NCBI GenBank assembly: GCA_030737875.1
Contig: CM060922.1
Span: forward strand, 233,658,335 to 233,722,334
DNA from: Allium sativum
Lineage: Eukaryota > Streptophyta > Magnoliopsida > Asparagales > Amaryllidaceae
Reading direction: 5' to 3'
Length of the DNA: 64,000 nt
Under the pieces are notes generated by a model. It had not been told where the DNA came from. It made no database searches and saw only the letters and a program-made list of their open reading frames with translations. Made by a program: the position numbers and the translations under genes. Shown here one piece after another: positions 1 through 12,290 of the stretch (the stretch's first letter is position 1; the number at the start of each line of letters is the position of its first letter).

Positions 1-145
1 TGGGATCGTATCATCAAAACAAAGACAGAAATAATTTTTCTGGATTTTTCGGGGTCAGTATGTGGGCCCGGTAATGTAAAATGTACGTTAAAAATCTGAT
101 ATGCGGTAACAGTGTGTGTGTTAACCAGTCTGGACCTGATTTTTA

Positions 146-155
146 TATATAAATA
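146..155 (+). promoter_or_regulatory. TATA box of LTR D
   Basis: TATATAAATA lies about 30 bases upstream of a C/A-rich leader containing 'aacaccaca'. A telo-box-like AAACCCTA follows at 234. The position relative to the LTR backbone agrees with the TATA box of LTR C at 28259. Confidence 0.55.
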
Positions 156-1010
156 AAACCCCTTAACACCACATCAGCCATTTTCCACTCCTCCACCTAA
201 ATTTTTCTTGTTAATGGCTGAACAAAATTTCAAAACCCTAGATCTAAATTCAAATTTCAACTCAAAATAAAACTTCTCCGAATCATAGCTTATTATATAC
301 CGATTCGAAGATCTCGACGATACGAACTCGCTGGTGGTCTCAGATCTGACATGCAGTGAAGGATATGGCCGGAAATCGTGGTCAAAGCTCAGATTTTCGT
401 TACCCTAAAACACTAATTTGGGGGTTTTTGATTCGGGATGAAATCGCGAAATCGGGGAACTGGGTATTGTAGAGGGGATCGATACGAGTTCAATGATGGT
501 ATGCATGTGATTTATTGTGGTCTAGAACGATGGGAATTCGAGTTTGAATTCAGAGAAGCACAACCGTTCATCAGGTTCGCGGCGGCAGTGGGGACCACCA
601 GAGGTGGTGATGCCGATGGCCGTGGATGCGCCGGGAGGAGAGCTTCAGGAAGGGGGTAGTCTCGAAGTGAACGGCGGCCGGAGGTGGGAGCATTCGCCGG
701 TCAAAGTCGGTTGAAAATGGGTTGTGGGTGAGGCCGGCTACTGTAGCGAGCAAGAAGGAGTGAGCGGGAAGGAGGAACCCGATGCTGACGTGTCCTGGGG
801 AAATTGGGTGGGTTTTTTTTTATGTATTTTAAATTCAAACTTTTTCAAATGGAAAAACACTCATAACTTCTTCGTTTTAAATCGGATTTGGACGCGGTTT
901 GTTGCGTTGGGATCGTGGCGGAATTGCGGACGTTTTGGCACTAACCTGGCTGCGTTTCGAGACTGTCAAATTTTGGGCCTTTTCTGGACGTTCGATTCGA
1001 ATTGAAATCC

Positions 1011-1020
1011 AAAGGTGAGT
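1011..1020 (+). other. Candidate splice donor at the end of the LTR D leader
   Basis: The sequence AAAG|GTGAGT is a near-consensus plant 5' splice site. It sits about 860 bases after the TATA box, exactly where the GC-rich leader changes to AT-rich DNA. The related LTR E has the same CAAAG|GTGAGT at 61084-61090 on the minus strand. The role is inferred. Confidence 0.4.
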
Positions 1021-3648
1021 GTTTATTCGCTCACGAAATACTGAATTATTCCCATATTTATTGAATTAAATTATGAAGTGAATTTGGTTACATGGTTGTG
1101 TTGTTTGATGGATGATTGATTTAAATATGGCATGCAAGTGTTAATATACGAATAAAATCGATAATTAGTTATTTAAATTTAATTTAAAATTTCAAATTTA
1201 AAATTTGAGCACTTGTTGATCAGTAATGTGATTCAATTTACTGTTTGAATGAAATGATGTGATGGATGCCTTGTTGATTTGACTGTTGATGAATATTATC
1301 TGGATTGTTCATTTATTTAGTTCATGATGGTATATGTTATTGGCGATGAATCCCATTTACCCTTGATGTTGCGGGCATCTAATGAACCCGGGATTTATCG
1401 GTAAATGAATTAAGAACACAGAGTGAAATGATAAATCTCTGTGACCCTGATTTCGATTGAAATGATAGATCCATCTCGAATATCGAGAAATTAAATTTAA
1501 AATCACTTGGCCGTAGGATAGCAAATTATATACAGACACCGGTCGGTTAAATCAAAATTTGTTTAACCATGAATTTTGAAATTATTGTTGACGATAATAT
1601 AAGTGATGTCTTGAAGTTTATTTCCTTCGAATTTGAAATTTTTTATTTTCAACAAAAAGGGAAGTAAATTTGTATTGCAATTATAGTTAAATCAAGGGTG
1701 GGATTTATTTTAAATTGAATTTATTTGAATTTGAAGGGTCTTGCATGTTTTGAGATTTACATAAAATCGGCCATGAATTGAATTGAATATGAATTTGAAC
1801 TCGATAATTGTTATACGTTAAAAATCTTTGAAACGATGAAATGAATTTGTAATTTCGATGTGTGATATAAATCGAATCTGGAATGGGAATATAGATTGAA
1901 ATCGAATTCGGTTTATTCGTAATAAATTGAGATTGTTGGAATGGGAATACGGGTTCGAGTTAACCATTTGAACTGAATTGGCGAATTTGAAATGAATGAA
2001 AATTTGAAATGAAGTCGATCGGAAATGTGAATTTGAATTGATGTACTTGAAGTTGAAATATAACTGCAAGTGTGACCGAAATTGATCGAAAGTTTCTAAT
2101 TCCAACTATAGTATTTCAAAAATTTGTTTTCAAACTAATTTAATAATTAATTTACTTTATTTATAACTATTTATTTTATGAATTATTTTTAAATAAATTA
2201 TTTTTATTTAATAAATCATTGCTGAATTATTTTAATGTTTTAAATTATATATATTTTTATAAATTTAACAAATTTTAATTTTATTACAAACTATTATCTC
2301 AAACTATTTAATTATATATTTTAGTTATTTAATATATTGTTAATTATTTTGGTATTCAAAAATTATTAAAGTTGGAATTAGTTCGAGAGGTTATGCGTAA
2401 GTGGGAAAATTTCCCATCTGAATAATATTCTATTTAGAATATTTAATGATTTTGGAACATGATATTTTCGATATGAAATACGAACTTCTTTGAAAGGTAA
2501 AAGCACTGACCGGGGTGAAAAATGTAAACGTTTGGTTGTCAAGGAAACCGGAGTCGACGAAAGGCATACTCTCTGTCAGTGTCGATACCACTTTGACAAC
2601 TGTGTGCGCGGTGGAAGTTCCAGAACCGAAGTAGGATGGTATGGAGGCGATTACTGGATTTGAAGAAAGAGAACGATGATGGATTAGCCTTGACCTTCGG
2701 GTCATAACTGAAATGACTAAAACAGGAGCCATACCCAGGTTAATGAGATCGCTTCTCTGATCGAACGCACTCCTTCGAAACCATCTCTATTACTACTGTG
2801 ATCGATTTGGGTGCACCCCTTGAATAAGGGAATGTCGTTCGAGGTGGGCGGTAGTTGCGGCTATGCGTTACCACCGGCCTAGGTCCGCGAATTCGGTAGA
2901 ATCCTACCGGGGTATTTCCTCAGTGCCTTGTCATATTATCCTGATCGAGCCCCTACGATTTTGATTTAATGTTGTCGTATCACGGCGCATCCCCATCCAC
3001 CGACGTACTGGTGTGTTATATGCAAACTGTACGGCAATGGTATAAACGGCGTAAGGGTAACATGGTAATCCCGCTTACGCTATTTTCGATAATTATACTT
3101 TACTGAATAAACACTATTGTAATAGCGTATTATACTATGTATGTATTAGTTTAACGGATCCTTGAGAGATGGAAAAATCCCGTAACATCTCTTGAGTTAC
3201 TGCACCTTGACACCGATATTATTCTGTATTTTAATTTGACTAATATGAGATGATTTAGTGCTGATTCGAGTGTTTGTTGTGTTTCTTTTTATGCAATACG
3301 CTCGGGTCAGCAGATGTTGCAGTTAATGAAGATTGTCTTGCCTTGGAGATCGAAGACGGAGTTTGATATACATGTATCCTCTACATTCTATTTTCGCTGC
3401 ATTATGTGTATGTAAGTGTATAACTCTGATTGATTTGAATATTGTAACTCAAATGTATATGTTTAAATGTTTTGAAATATTATTTGTTTATTATATGTTG
3501 TCCTTCCGCTGTGAGGTTCTGTGATTGTTTTTCTTCCTTTCTTCTTTTTCTTCTTTTTCCCCAAATAACTATCTGGGTTGGCGATTCGTTTGGGTCGACA
3601 TGTGTGGTTTATTGTCGGTTTAAACGGTCAAAAATCTGGGTCGTTACA

Positions 3649-4742
3649 ATAAATCTTATGATGCTTGCATTAATGACAGCATGCTATATTGGAAAGATGA
3701 TGGAAACAGAGTTTCTTGTAGAATTTGCAACGAACCAAGATATAAGACAACATTTAGCGAAGAAAAAAGGGCCACCAAGGTAGCATAAAAGATTTTGAGA
3801 CAATTCCCTTTAATTCCCAGATTGAGGAGACTTTATACACTACCATGGATAGCATAAGCTATGACTTGGCATAGTCATGCAAAATCAGATCCAGTTGTAA
3901 TGCGTCACCCATGCGACACTTCGCAATGGCGAACTATAGATTCTTTTGATAAAACATTTGTCGTTGAACCACGGAATGTTACGCTGGGAATCTCAACGGA
4001 TGGTTTTAGTCCACATGCATCTCTAGGTACCCGCTACAGTTGTTGGCCAGTAATTGTAGTACCATATAATTTTCCTCCATCAATGTGCTTGAAAAGAGAG
4101 TTTTCAATGTTGACACTGTTGATCGCTGGACCAAAACAACTAGGGAAGGATATTGATGTTTATCTACAACCGTTGATAGACAATTTAAAGGAGCTATGGG
4201 AAGGAGTAATGGCTTTAGATTCGTTTAACAAAAATGAGTTCACAATGAGAGCTAGAGTGTTATGGGCAATTCACGATCATCCTACATTTGGGACATTATG
4301 GGGGTGTACAACTCATAGCTGGTCCAGGGAAGGATATTGATGTTCATCTGCAACCGTTGATAGATGATTTAAAGCAGCTATGGGAAGGAGTAATGGCTTT
4401 TGATTCGTTTAATAAAAATGAGTTAACAATGAGAGCTAGGATGTTGTGGGAAATTCACGATCATCCTGCATTTGGGACATTATCGGGTGTACAACTCGTG
4501 GCAATTTTGCGTGTCCTACATGTGGAGAAGAAACATGTTCTTATTATCTTTCTGCTAGTAAGAAGATGTGTTACATGGATCATCGAAGGTTCCTCCATTC
4601 CAAACACAAGTTTCGTGATGAAAAATCAAATTTTAATAATAAACTAGAGCATCGTCATCCTCCAAGGCCACTGAATGGTTATCAAGTTGAAGAGAAGGTA
4701 GCGAATATCAAGATGAAAGTTGGTAAAGACAAACCTGAAATA
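3649..4742 (+). pseudogene. tnp2: CACTA (En/Spm) tnp2 transposase fragment, degenerate
   Basis: Conceptual translation in shifting frames gives the order typical of plant TNP2/Transposase_21 proteins: YDACINDSMLYW, then CRICNEPRYK, RQFPLIPRLRRLY, MTWHSHAKS, VMRHPCD, EPRNVTLGISTDGFSPHAS, YSCWPVIVVPYNFPP, DIDVYLQPLID, then ACPTCGE. TNP2 is the DDE-type transposase that excises and inserts CACTA elements in the nucleus. Here the frame is broken by stops and frameshifts. A 184-base internal duplication repeats the LQPLID region, and both ends are cut by LTRs D and A. Only the middle third of a normal TNP2 (about 700-1000 residues) is present. It reads toward the CACTA terminus at 14210, so both probably belong to one element. 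It is not functional. Confidence 0.85.
4126..4497 (+). repeat. Tandem duplication (about 184 bp, two copies) inside tnp2
   Basis: The segment beginning 'gggaaggatattgatg' occurs at 4143 and again at 4327. The segment ending 'gggtgtacaactc' occurs at 4302 and 4485. The copies differ at scattered bases, so the duplication is not very recent. It duplicates the DIDV-LQPLID-LWEGVMA part of the transposase and shifts the frame. Confidence 0.85.
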
Positions 4743-7217
4743 TGTAACAACCCGGAAAATCGGAACCAATTTAAAATTTTTATTTTGGCTAATTTAATGG
4801 ATTTTGTATATTTAAAATGATTTATTTTAAATAATAATGACTAAAAATTTATTTTAATCAAAGTTAGAATGTAAATGGCGCGGCAGTTCGAAAATTCGAT
4901 TTCTAATTTCAACAGAGAATACAAAATTCATTATAAGTAAGAATTGGACGAAACAAGAAATATTTGAATCTAATTAGCAATATATTTCTAATGAATGTGA
5001 GAAATTGGGATTTCATAATATAAATTGAAAGTTATGTCCAGTTTAAAATTTAGAATAATCATTGTGCAATTTATATATATTTTAATATAATATAAAGCCC
5101 TTAAAACATAGCCAGATTTATTTTTCTGGAATTTTTGGAGTTAGTATGCGGCCCCGGTAAATTAAAATGTGCATTCAAATTAAATATATATTGATTTATA
5201 TTGTAGAATTAACGAAAACCAATCGTAACAGCCGAATTGGGTTATGAAACATATTCCATTGTGTCCGGAATGGGGGTATTTGGCTAGGGGCGATATTTAT
5301 TGGGTTTGATTTGGAGTTCGTAACGATAAATATATATTTTTGAAATTAAATAATATAAAATATTAATATATATATATATATGATTATAAACCCAAACCCT
5401 AATCACAATTTCAGGCCGGCGCTTTCTGAAACGGACGATTAAAATCGCTCCAATTTTCCCCTTTTGATTTCTCTTAATCCACTCTACGAATTCCCAAACT
5501 TCAAAAGACAAAATCGAAGTTCTAAATGAGAGCTTCAAATCGATGTATGAGTGGTAATTTATCATGCACAATAATGGGAGGAACCGGGGCTACAAACCGC
5601 CGACTTCGGGCGCAAAAGTCGAGGCAAGTGGAGGATCAAACATCGTGCCGTTCACGATGGACGTGCGCGACTCCGAGCGGGACGGGGTGGGCACTGGCGA
5701 TTGGGGTCTCTGGCCTCGACGAGGTTGCAAGCTCAAACCCTAGTTTGGAACCTTATTTTGAATGACGCAGCCTGTGTTTTGTGGAGGAAGAAAACAAAAG
5801 GAATAGTAACGTTTTATCTAAACGTGATTAAGGAGGGTTGGTTTTTAATTAAATTTTAATTAATTACATACTTAATTGCTCAAAGTTTAAAAACATGTAT
5901 CTTCTTCATATGAGGTCCAAATCGCGTGAAAATGGATCCGTTGCGATTGTGGAGACGAGTGCTTCACAACAAAACTGACCGAGTCCAATTTGGAGCATGA
6001 TAAAATTTCGGGTAAATTCAAATGCAAATGGTTCAGAAATTCAGATAAAAACTGACGGAGTGGACCCAAATGTGAGAGTTTCTCACTATAATTTTTTTGT
6101 ACAATTATTTATCTTAAAACTGCATATATGAAGTGTTCCCTGTCGTCCACAGACCATGGACGACTTGTTTGATTGTATTGTGTTGTGAAAATTGATTGTG
6201 ATTGTGATGTGGAATATAAAATATTCATGTGTTGAATAAATATTTTATTGTTAAAAATGTAATTTTTAATGTGTATATGAATAAAATAAATATTCATTTA
6301 CAAATCAGACAATTTGTTTATGTACACCCATTTATCTGATATTGATTGGGACGATAAATTTCACACATCGCCCAGCTACACAAATAAAAATCTGTGTTTG
6401 TTGACTGAAACCCCACACGGGTATTGGGATGATATTTGACGTACACTAATCCCAATTGTTTAGTTGTATGTCCATCGAATGGTTGACAGACTGTTGTAAG
6501 CGTTAATTATTTATATTTAACGCTTATGCAGTTGTGTAATGCACTCTGGATGATGGTTGATTATATATCATTATTATTATATACATATGTTGTATGGAAT
6601 CCATATAAATAATATTATACGGTAATTGATTGGGCCTCATTCCAATTTGGAAAATAAAGAATACTTTAAAATAATATTTAGAAAAGGATTAAAAATATTC
6701 ATGTATTGAATAAAATATTCATGTGCTGAATAAAATATTCATGTGTTGAATAAAATAAACATTCATGTGTTGAATAAAAATATTTAAACAATAAAAATAT
6801 TATTTATTGAATATATAAACCATATGAAATATTCATTTGTTGAATAAAATATTTAAACAATATTCATGTGTTGAATAAAGTAAATTAACAATATTTGAAA
6901 TAATATTCCGTAAAGGATTAAAATTTGATTTTGATGTCCGATTTTGGATGGACACGAAAATATTGAAAAATGTGAAGCCGTATTGATTAGAGATGCGCCA
7001 TTTGACGCGAACGATATTTGTATCGATTTTATTCATTTTTATAATAAATATCGAAAAGGAAGTGATTTCAAAATCTAATGTTTTGAAAATATTATCATTT
7101 ATATATTCATGATATGGAATATTCAAATTTGATTAAAAATTGAATATGAAATTGAATTCGTTGTTAAAACAAAGTTAAAACGATTTATAAAATAGGTTTT
7201 AAATGGAAAGTGACGAA

Positions 7218-7256
<39 letters not shown>

Positions 7257-7735
7257 TGGCCTGAATAGAACGCACCACGACCGTTCGCGAATTTCGGCCA
7301 TTGACTTCGAGTTGACATTATAGGAGATCCGACCGTCGGATTCTCCTAAAACCGGAACCATTGGGTTCGTTTTCTAACGAATATAAGAGATTTGAAATCT
7401 AAAGGTAGGATTTGGAATTATGTCCAAATCAAATTTGGAAAAGGTCCTTGTAAGTGCAGTTCGATGACCCTTTATGGAAACCGCCTGTACGGGCCTTAAT
7501 AAAATTATTAAAAATATTAATAATTTTTGTAAAATCATAATAAATGATTAAGAAAGAATTGGGATGAAAAATTCCAGTTTTGAAAAGATAAAAATATTTT
7601 TCATCGTAATGAACTAGTTATTAACTAGGATTATAATCCAATTATTTTTAAATAAGTAAAATGGATTGAGAATGGGTTTTAATATAACCAGAATTTCAAA
7701 TATATAAATTGGAATGGATTTGAATCGAAAGTACC
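4743..7735 (+). repeat. LTR A, giant Ty3/gypsy-type LTR, 3'-truncated
   Basis: It starts TGTAACAACCCGG, as do LTRs B and C, and follows the same order of blocks: the U3 backbone; the 'cattgtgtccggaatg' block at 5257; a TATA region near 5365-5385 followed by AAACCCTAA; a GC-rich leader (5570-5720); a minisatellite with 'attcatgtgttgaataaa' units (6219-6880); a (TA)n run at 7219-7252; and the conserved ATCCGAC hairpin at 7321-7348. Similarity to LTR B (near 22600) and LTR C (near 30690) stops around 7735, so about 2.8 kb of the 3' part is missing. It interrupts the tnp2 pseudogene. No coding capacity is seen. The truncation point is approximate. Confidence 0.75.
7321..7348. repeat. Conserved LTR hairpin (copy in LTR A)
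   Basis: An inverted repeat with arms TAGGAGA-TCCGAC and GTCGGA-TTCTCCTA around a central C, with one bulged base. Counterparts lie at 22201-22226 (B), 30276-30300 (C), and 39124-39148 and 49456-49480 (the two LTRs of the intact element), despite strong divergence between families. Confidence 0.7.
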
Positions 7736-9319
7736 TTTTACTGTAACAAAGTATTGCACGTCAGTTGAAAAAAAAAATTAGGTTGTTGGATCCCTCATTT
7801 TCGAAAAAAAGAAAAAAGAAACCGTTTCTAAAAGCTAACAGGAATTCCCTGCCAAATATTCAGAACAAGTTGGATCAATGTTGGATTTAAGATGCTCCAA
7901 ACTGTGTCATGCATGACTTCCACCAAGTTTTAGTTCTAGTTTAAGGTTTAAAAATAGTTGGATTGATAACAAACATGATTTTCGGAATTAGGACTTGTGC
8001 ATTGCCTTCAATAAATAAATATGAATTAAATTCCCACTAGGATTTACGTAACATGTTATGCTGTAGTCATAAATACTTCATTTAATTTAGAATAGTTATG
8101 TATTTGTTTTTAGTGAGTAATTCACTGATTCAAAGCTCTTGAAACTCAATGAAATGCAAGATGAAATATCATTATCAACCTCATGCACGGACTGATTGGT
8201 GCACATACTATGAAATCTTCGAAGAAGCAATCGACAAGTGTAACTATTTGAAACAGTGTCCATTACGAAAGAATAAATATCCGTCAAGTTGATTACCCAT
8301 CAATCACCACAGCTTAAACACTCAGAAAACTTGATCAATAGTCCATATAACAAAAGATACCAATTCAGACATCTGAAACTTTCCTTTTAATCCTTTTCAA
8401 TAAAAACGATTCTAGAACTAAAACTATAATCAACTATTCTCCTTGCCAGTAGGCATCAAATTCAAATCTTTGTTGTTTACATTATCTAGTAATAATAATT
8501 AATAATAATGATAATAAATACCATCATACTGACAAATATATACTAGGAATATGAACATTATCTCTCAAAAGTGACATTGTATGTTGCCCTTATCCTTCAT
8601 ATATGCATCAATTTGCCGCATTAATCTGCAGCCTTTTCGTCCATATGTTCATATGAACCATCCGATCATTTGTCAACTCAAATTTGAATTCTAAAGTAAG
8701 TTGCTTAATGCAAATGTAGTTCACCTTCCTATTTCTGTAGCATAAATGCCCTCATGAAAAATATTTTGTAGCATATATATAATTCAGCATATGAAATCAA
8801 TACTTATATTTCCACCTACTTAGTATACTTGAAGCACCTGAGGGATTGAATAACATTTAACAGTATCTAATTATTGTCTCTGTCAACAATTATGAGTTCT
8901 TGCTTAATGCAGCTGCTTTTCTTGGCAGGTTAAGAGTACGAAGCGATGCAGCCTGCTTTTCTTGGGCAGGTTAAGAGCTTATGGCCATTTCAGTTATGGT
9001 TTATGCTTGTAGTATGATATTTTAATTATGACGAAAGTTTGAAACTGTCAATTATGGTTTATGCTTGTAGTATGCTATTTCAATTATAATGTATGTGTGT
9101 AGTATTAGTACTTTATGATGGTATGTGTGGTGTAATATTATTTTGGTGAACTCAAAATATAAGATCGGAAGAGTATTTTGATATTTATACTTTATGAAGT
9201 AACATATGTATTGAAATTATAGTAATATTATGAGCAGTTGTAGTATTTATATCACATATTCATAGATTTTTGTGAAATATGAAATGCAGGGAAAGGAATA
9301 AAAAAAATTGGAAAAACTT
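7736..9319. other. Unassigned AT-rich DNA, probably the 3' part of the CACTA element
   Basis: No protein-coding similarity was recognised. A short imperfect duplication with 'cctgcttttcttgg' lies at 8907-8972, and 'gtttatgcttgtagtatg' occurs twice near 8999 and 9057. It lies between the truncated LTR A and clear CACTA subterminal repeats, so it is probably transposon 3' sequence. It could instead be older flanking DNA. Confidence 0.35.
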
Positions 9320-9528
9320 CAACACAACAACGGCCCAAATCTATTGCTAAATAACATTGGCAACGGCCTTTAGTCGTTGCTGAACAAAAATTATTGAATG
9401 TACTAAAACATGTAGCAACAGACACAAGCCGTTGCCAAATATGATTCTACAACAGCTCATGACCGTTGCAAACACTAAAATTGCAACAGCTCTAAGTTGT
9501 TGCTAAAAACATATTTTGCAACGGCTTT
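9320..9528. mobile_element. CACTA subterminal repeat region, outer part split by LTR F
   Basis: Short motifs of the type GCAACGGC / GCCGTTGC recur in both orientations every 20-50 bases. This is the arrangement of TNPA-type binding repeats near CACTA termini. The array stops at 9528 and resumes at 14096, so LTR F is inserted in it. Confidence 0.75.
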
Positions 9529-11349
9529 TGTAACACCCCGCCTCCGCTAGGGTCACTCGCAAAGGAATGCACTAGCTTTAGAGGGGCATTATTGGTGAAC
9601 CGGCACAGAAATATCACAAGACAGAATATATAAAATAGCGGAAGTAAAATCGAACTTTTATAAACATTAATAATTAAGGTCTAAAGCCTTTTACATCAGA
9701 GTACATCAAAACCTGTCTTGTAATAGTAAAGAAGCATAAAGACTTTTTCATAAATTATTCCCCAAGTAAAACAGTAAAGTAGCCATAGCCGAGAAAAGTC
9801 CAAACCATCCATGATGACCTTCGAGCAGAAGAAGTCCGAACTAAACAGCAGTGTTTCCTCCCTGTAACCTGGGGGGGAAACGGAAGAAAAGAGGCGAAAC
9901 AAAACGGGTCAGTCAAAAAGACTGAGTAAGCCCTATCTACTATTAGTATAAAAACTAGTAAAGTTAACTGACATGAGAAACTGAGATGAACATAAGCATG
10001 ATACAAGATAGGTCAACTAAATCAAAATAACAGGATGAACTACTGAACTCAGATAAACTAAGGTGCCGGGATAAATTACGATGTCAAGATAAAACAAGGT
10101 ATCACATTGTCAGGTTTCTATCAAGTATAATATCCCAAGATATCTATCACGTATAACGTCCCATGTATCTATCCTGTATGCCCGCTCTGCACCTCTCGTA
10201 CTAGTATCCCAACCCACGTCATGTGTTAACCATGAATGTCCCTTTCCCAACGTCATGTAATGGTCCATGTCAACCTAATATATAGCATATGTAGGTTTTC
10301 CCAACTCGTATGTTTCTTTCCATGTATAAGTTCAGTCCTTTGCCGTAGGCCGTACGGGCTTTCCCATGTAAACGTTTTATCCTTGAAGTTGTTTTGGACT
10401 GCAACCCTTGATCTAGTTGTGTTTCCTTACCATGAACTATCGCGCGTCCACTTAGGATTTATGCCACCTAGGGCCGCTAGGGATTATGCTACCTAATGAA
10501 CGCTTCCGTGTCTCGGTTTGGGTTTTGGCCACCTAGGACCACTAGGGATTACGCCACCCGTCAACCGCGCCCTTCATCCCACGTATGTATCGTGAATCGT
10601 TTTCCATGTCTAGATGCACATGTTCCTCAATGTGCCACCCGAGTTCCGTGCCAGGGCAAATCAAGAAATACGGAACTCGGTCGGGAGCTTTAAGTCGTCT
10701 GCTGATGCAGATATCAAGGTCTGTTTTTGTACCCGTGGCTATGGTCCCACGTGACCCCTCCCTCAACTACTGAAAGGCAACCCACGAAAAATCATGTATG
10801 AGAACTACACTAGGCCCATCGATGCCCATTTCCAGATAGCCAACCTCACCCATAACTTGATAGCTAGTATATGGTCTTTTGGGAGTTCCCTGCCTTTCCG
10901 TACGTACACGATTGACTAAAGATGGTAGGTAGTCGGCGACATGCTATCCCAGGGCAAAAACCAAGAATCGTCGACTCCACGCTAATCCATCCCAGTCTTT
11001 AGGTCGCTCGCATAGCAACCAAGGCATACTCTTGGTTCTTCTAACGCAGACCTTAACCTCTCATGAGCCTAGTATGATCACCTGGCAGCTCACAGAGGGA
11101 TCCCAAGAATATCCTCACGTTCCCCGAAGCCGCTGCTTCGCTACCCAGTTCGCTGGAGCCTTTATCTAAATCAGATACTTCCTACTCGTATACTTAAACG
11201 ATGACCTACCGTATCAGGTTACTCATCTATCTATGAACTGGTCCCATGTCCTTAGCTAAGAATTATTACTTAGTTACCCTTAACTAAGGTTTACCACTTA
11301 GCTTCCTTTCCCGTTATCCTTGATTAACCACGATTTCCTACCTAGTTCC

Positions 11350-12290
11350 TCTAACTAGGGTTTGTCTGTTGGGTTAAGTGTTATCATTCAAGTCCATGAC
11401 TTAACCCGCCCACGAATCACGTCAAGATTGGCTAAGTATTTAAGTTCAAAACTTAGCCCTACAAGTTGGTTAAGTGTACCCAGAGGCTCATGACTTAACC
11501 CTATCAAGTCAAATTGGTCAGGTACTAGTTTACCTTAACCCTATCGGATTATCTGGCTAGATTGATTAAGCATAGATTATCTTAATCCCATCAAATTATC
11601 GAGTCGGATTGGTTAAGTATAGGTTAGCTTAACCCCATCCTCTAATTGTACTACAATGGTTAAGTATATTCTAAAAAGGTCTTGTGACTTAACCTTATCA
11701 GGTCCGCGTATTAGCTTGGTTAAGTGTAGGTTACTTAACCCCATCAAATCATCATGTATAATTGGTTAAGTATAAGTTGCTTAACCCCATTAAATTATCA
11801 CGTTAAGTTGGTTAAGTATTGGTTACTTAACCTCATTGAATTACCAAGTTTAAATTGGTTAAGTGTTTAACTTAACCCCATCGAATTACCGTGTTTAGAT
11901 TAGTTAAGTGTGGATTACTTAACCCCATCTAATTACCGTGGTTAGATTAGTTAAGTGTCAATTACTTAACCCCATCTAATTACCGTGTTTAGATTAGTTA
12001 AGTCTTAATTACTTAACCCCCATCTAATTACCAAGTCGGATTAGTTAAGTGTAAATTACTTAACCCCATCTAATTACCATGTTTAGATTAGTTAAGTCTT
12101 AATTGCTTAACCCCCATCTAATTACCAAGTCGGATTAGTTAAGTGTAAATTACTTAACCCCATCCCCTAATCATCTTGCATGGTTAAGTGTCATTAAGAA
12201 ATCAAGCCCGGTCCCACTTAACCTACCCATTCATGTCATATCGGTTAAGTGTCATTAGTCAAATTTACTTAACCTTATCAAGTGGCATTA
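11350..12290. repeat. 47-bp minisatellite array in LTR F
   Basis: Units contain 'ttaagtg', then 'ttacttaacccc', then 'atctaattaccg'. The clearest copies, near 11888 and 11935, are 47 bases apart, with some of 48. Copies become more divergent toward both edges. LTR G has only a few degenerate units at 63160-63290, so the array expanded within the family. Confidence 0.85.

Larger units (their letters stand above)
1..3648 (+). repeat. LTR D, 3' part of a giant Ty3/gypsy-type LTR (truncated by window edge)
   Basis: The first 100 bases match, by eye, the U3 backbone of LTR C near 27965-28062: a 'gtatcatcaaaac' block, then 'gtcagtatgtggg', then 'aaaatgtacgtt'. The piece ends ...GGTCGTTACA at 3648, a typical TG...CA LTR end, and tnp2 coding sequence starts just after it. 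It holds a TATA box, a GC-rich leader and a candidate splice donor, then about 2.6 kb of non-coding AT-rich DNA and a GC-richer 3' third. No retrotransposon protein is encoded. Short ORFs in it are not conserved in the related minus-strand copy at 58552-61246. The left end, and so any target duplication, is outside the window. It is probably a solo LTR nested in a CACTA element; this is an inference. Confidence 0.7.

Noticed and set aside
438..659. Open frame of 73 codons in the LTR D leader
   Set aside because: GC-rich block lowers stop frequency. The frame is not conserved in the related LTRs and no protein family is recognised.
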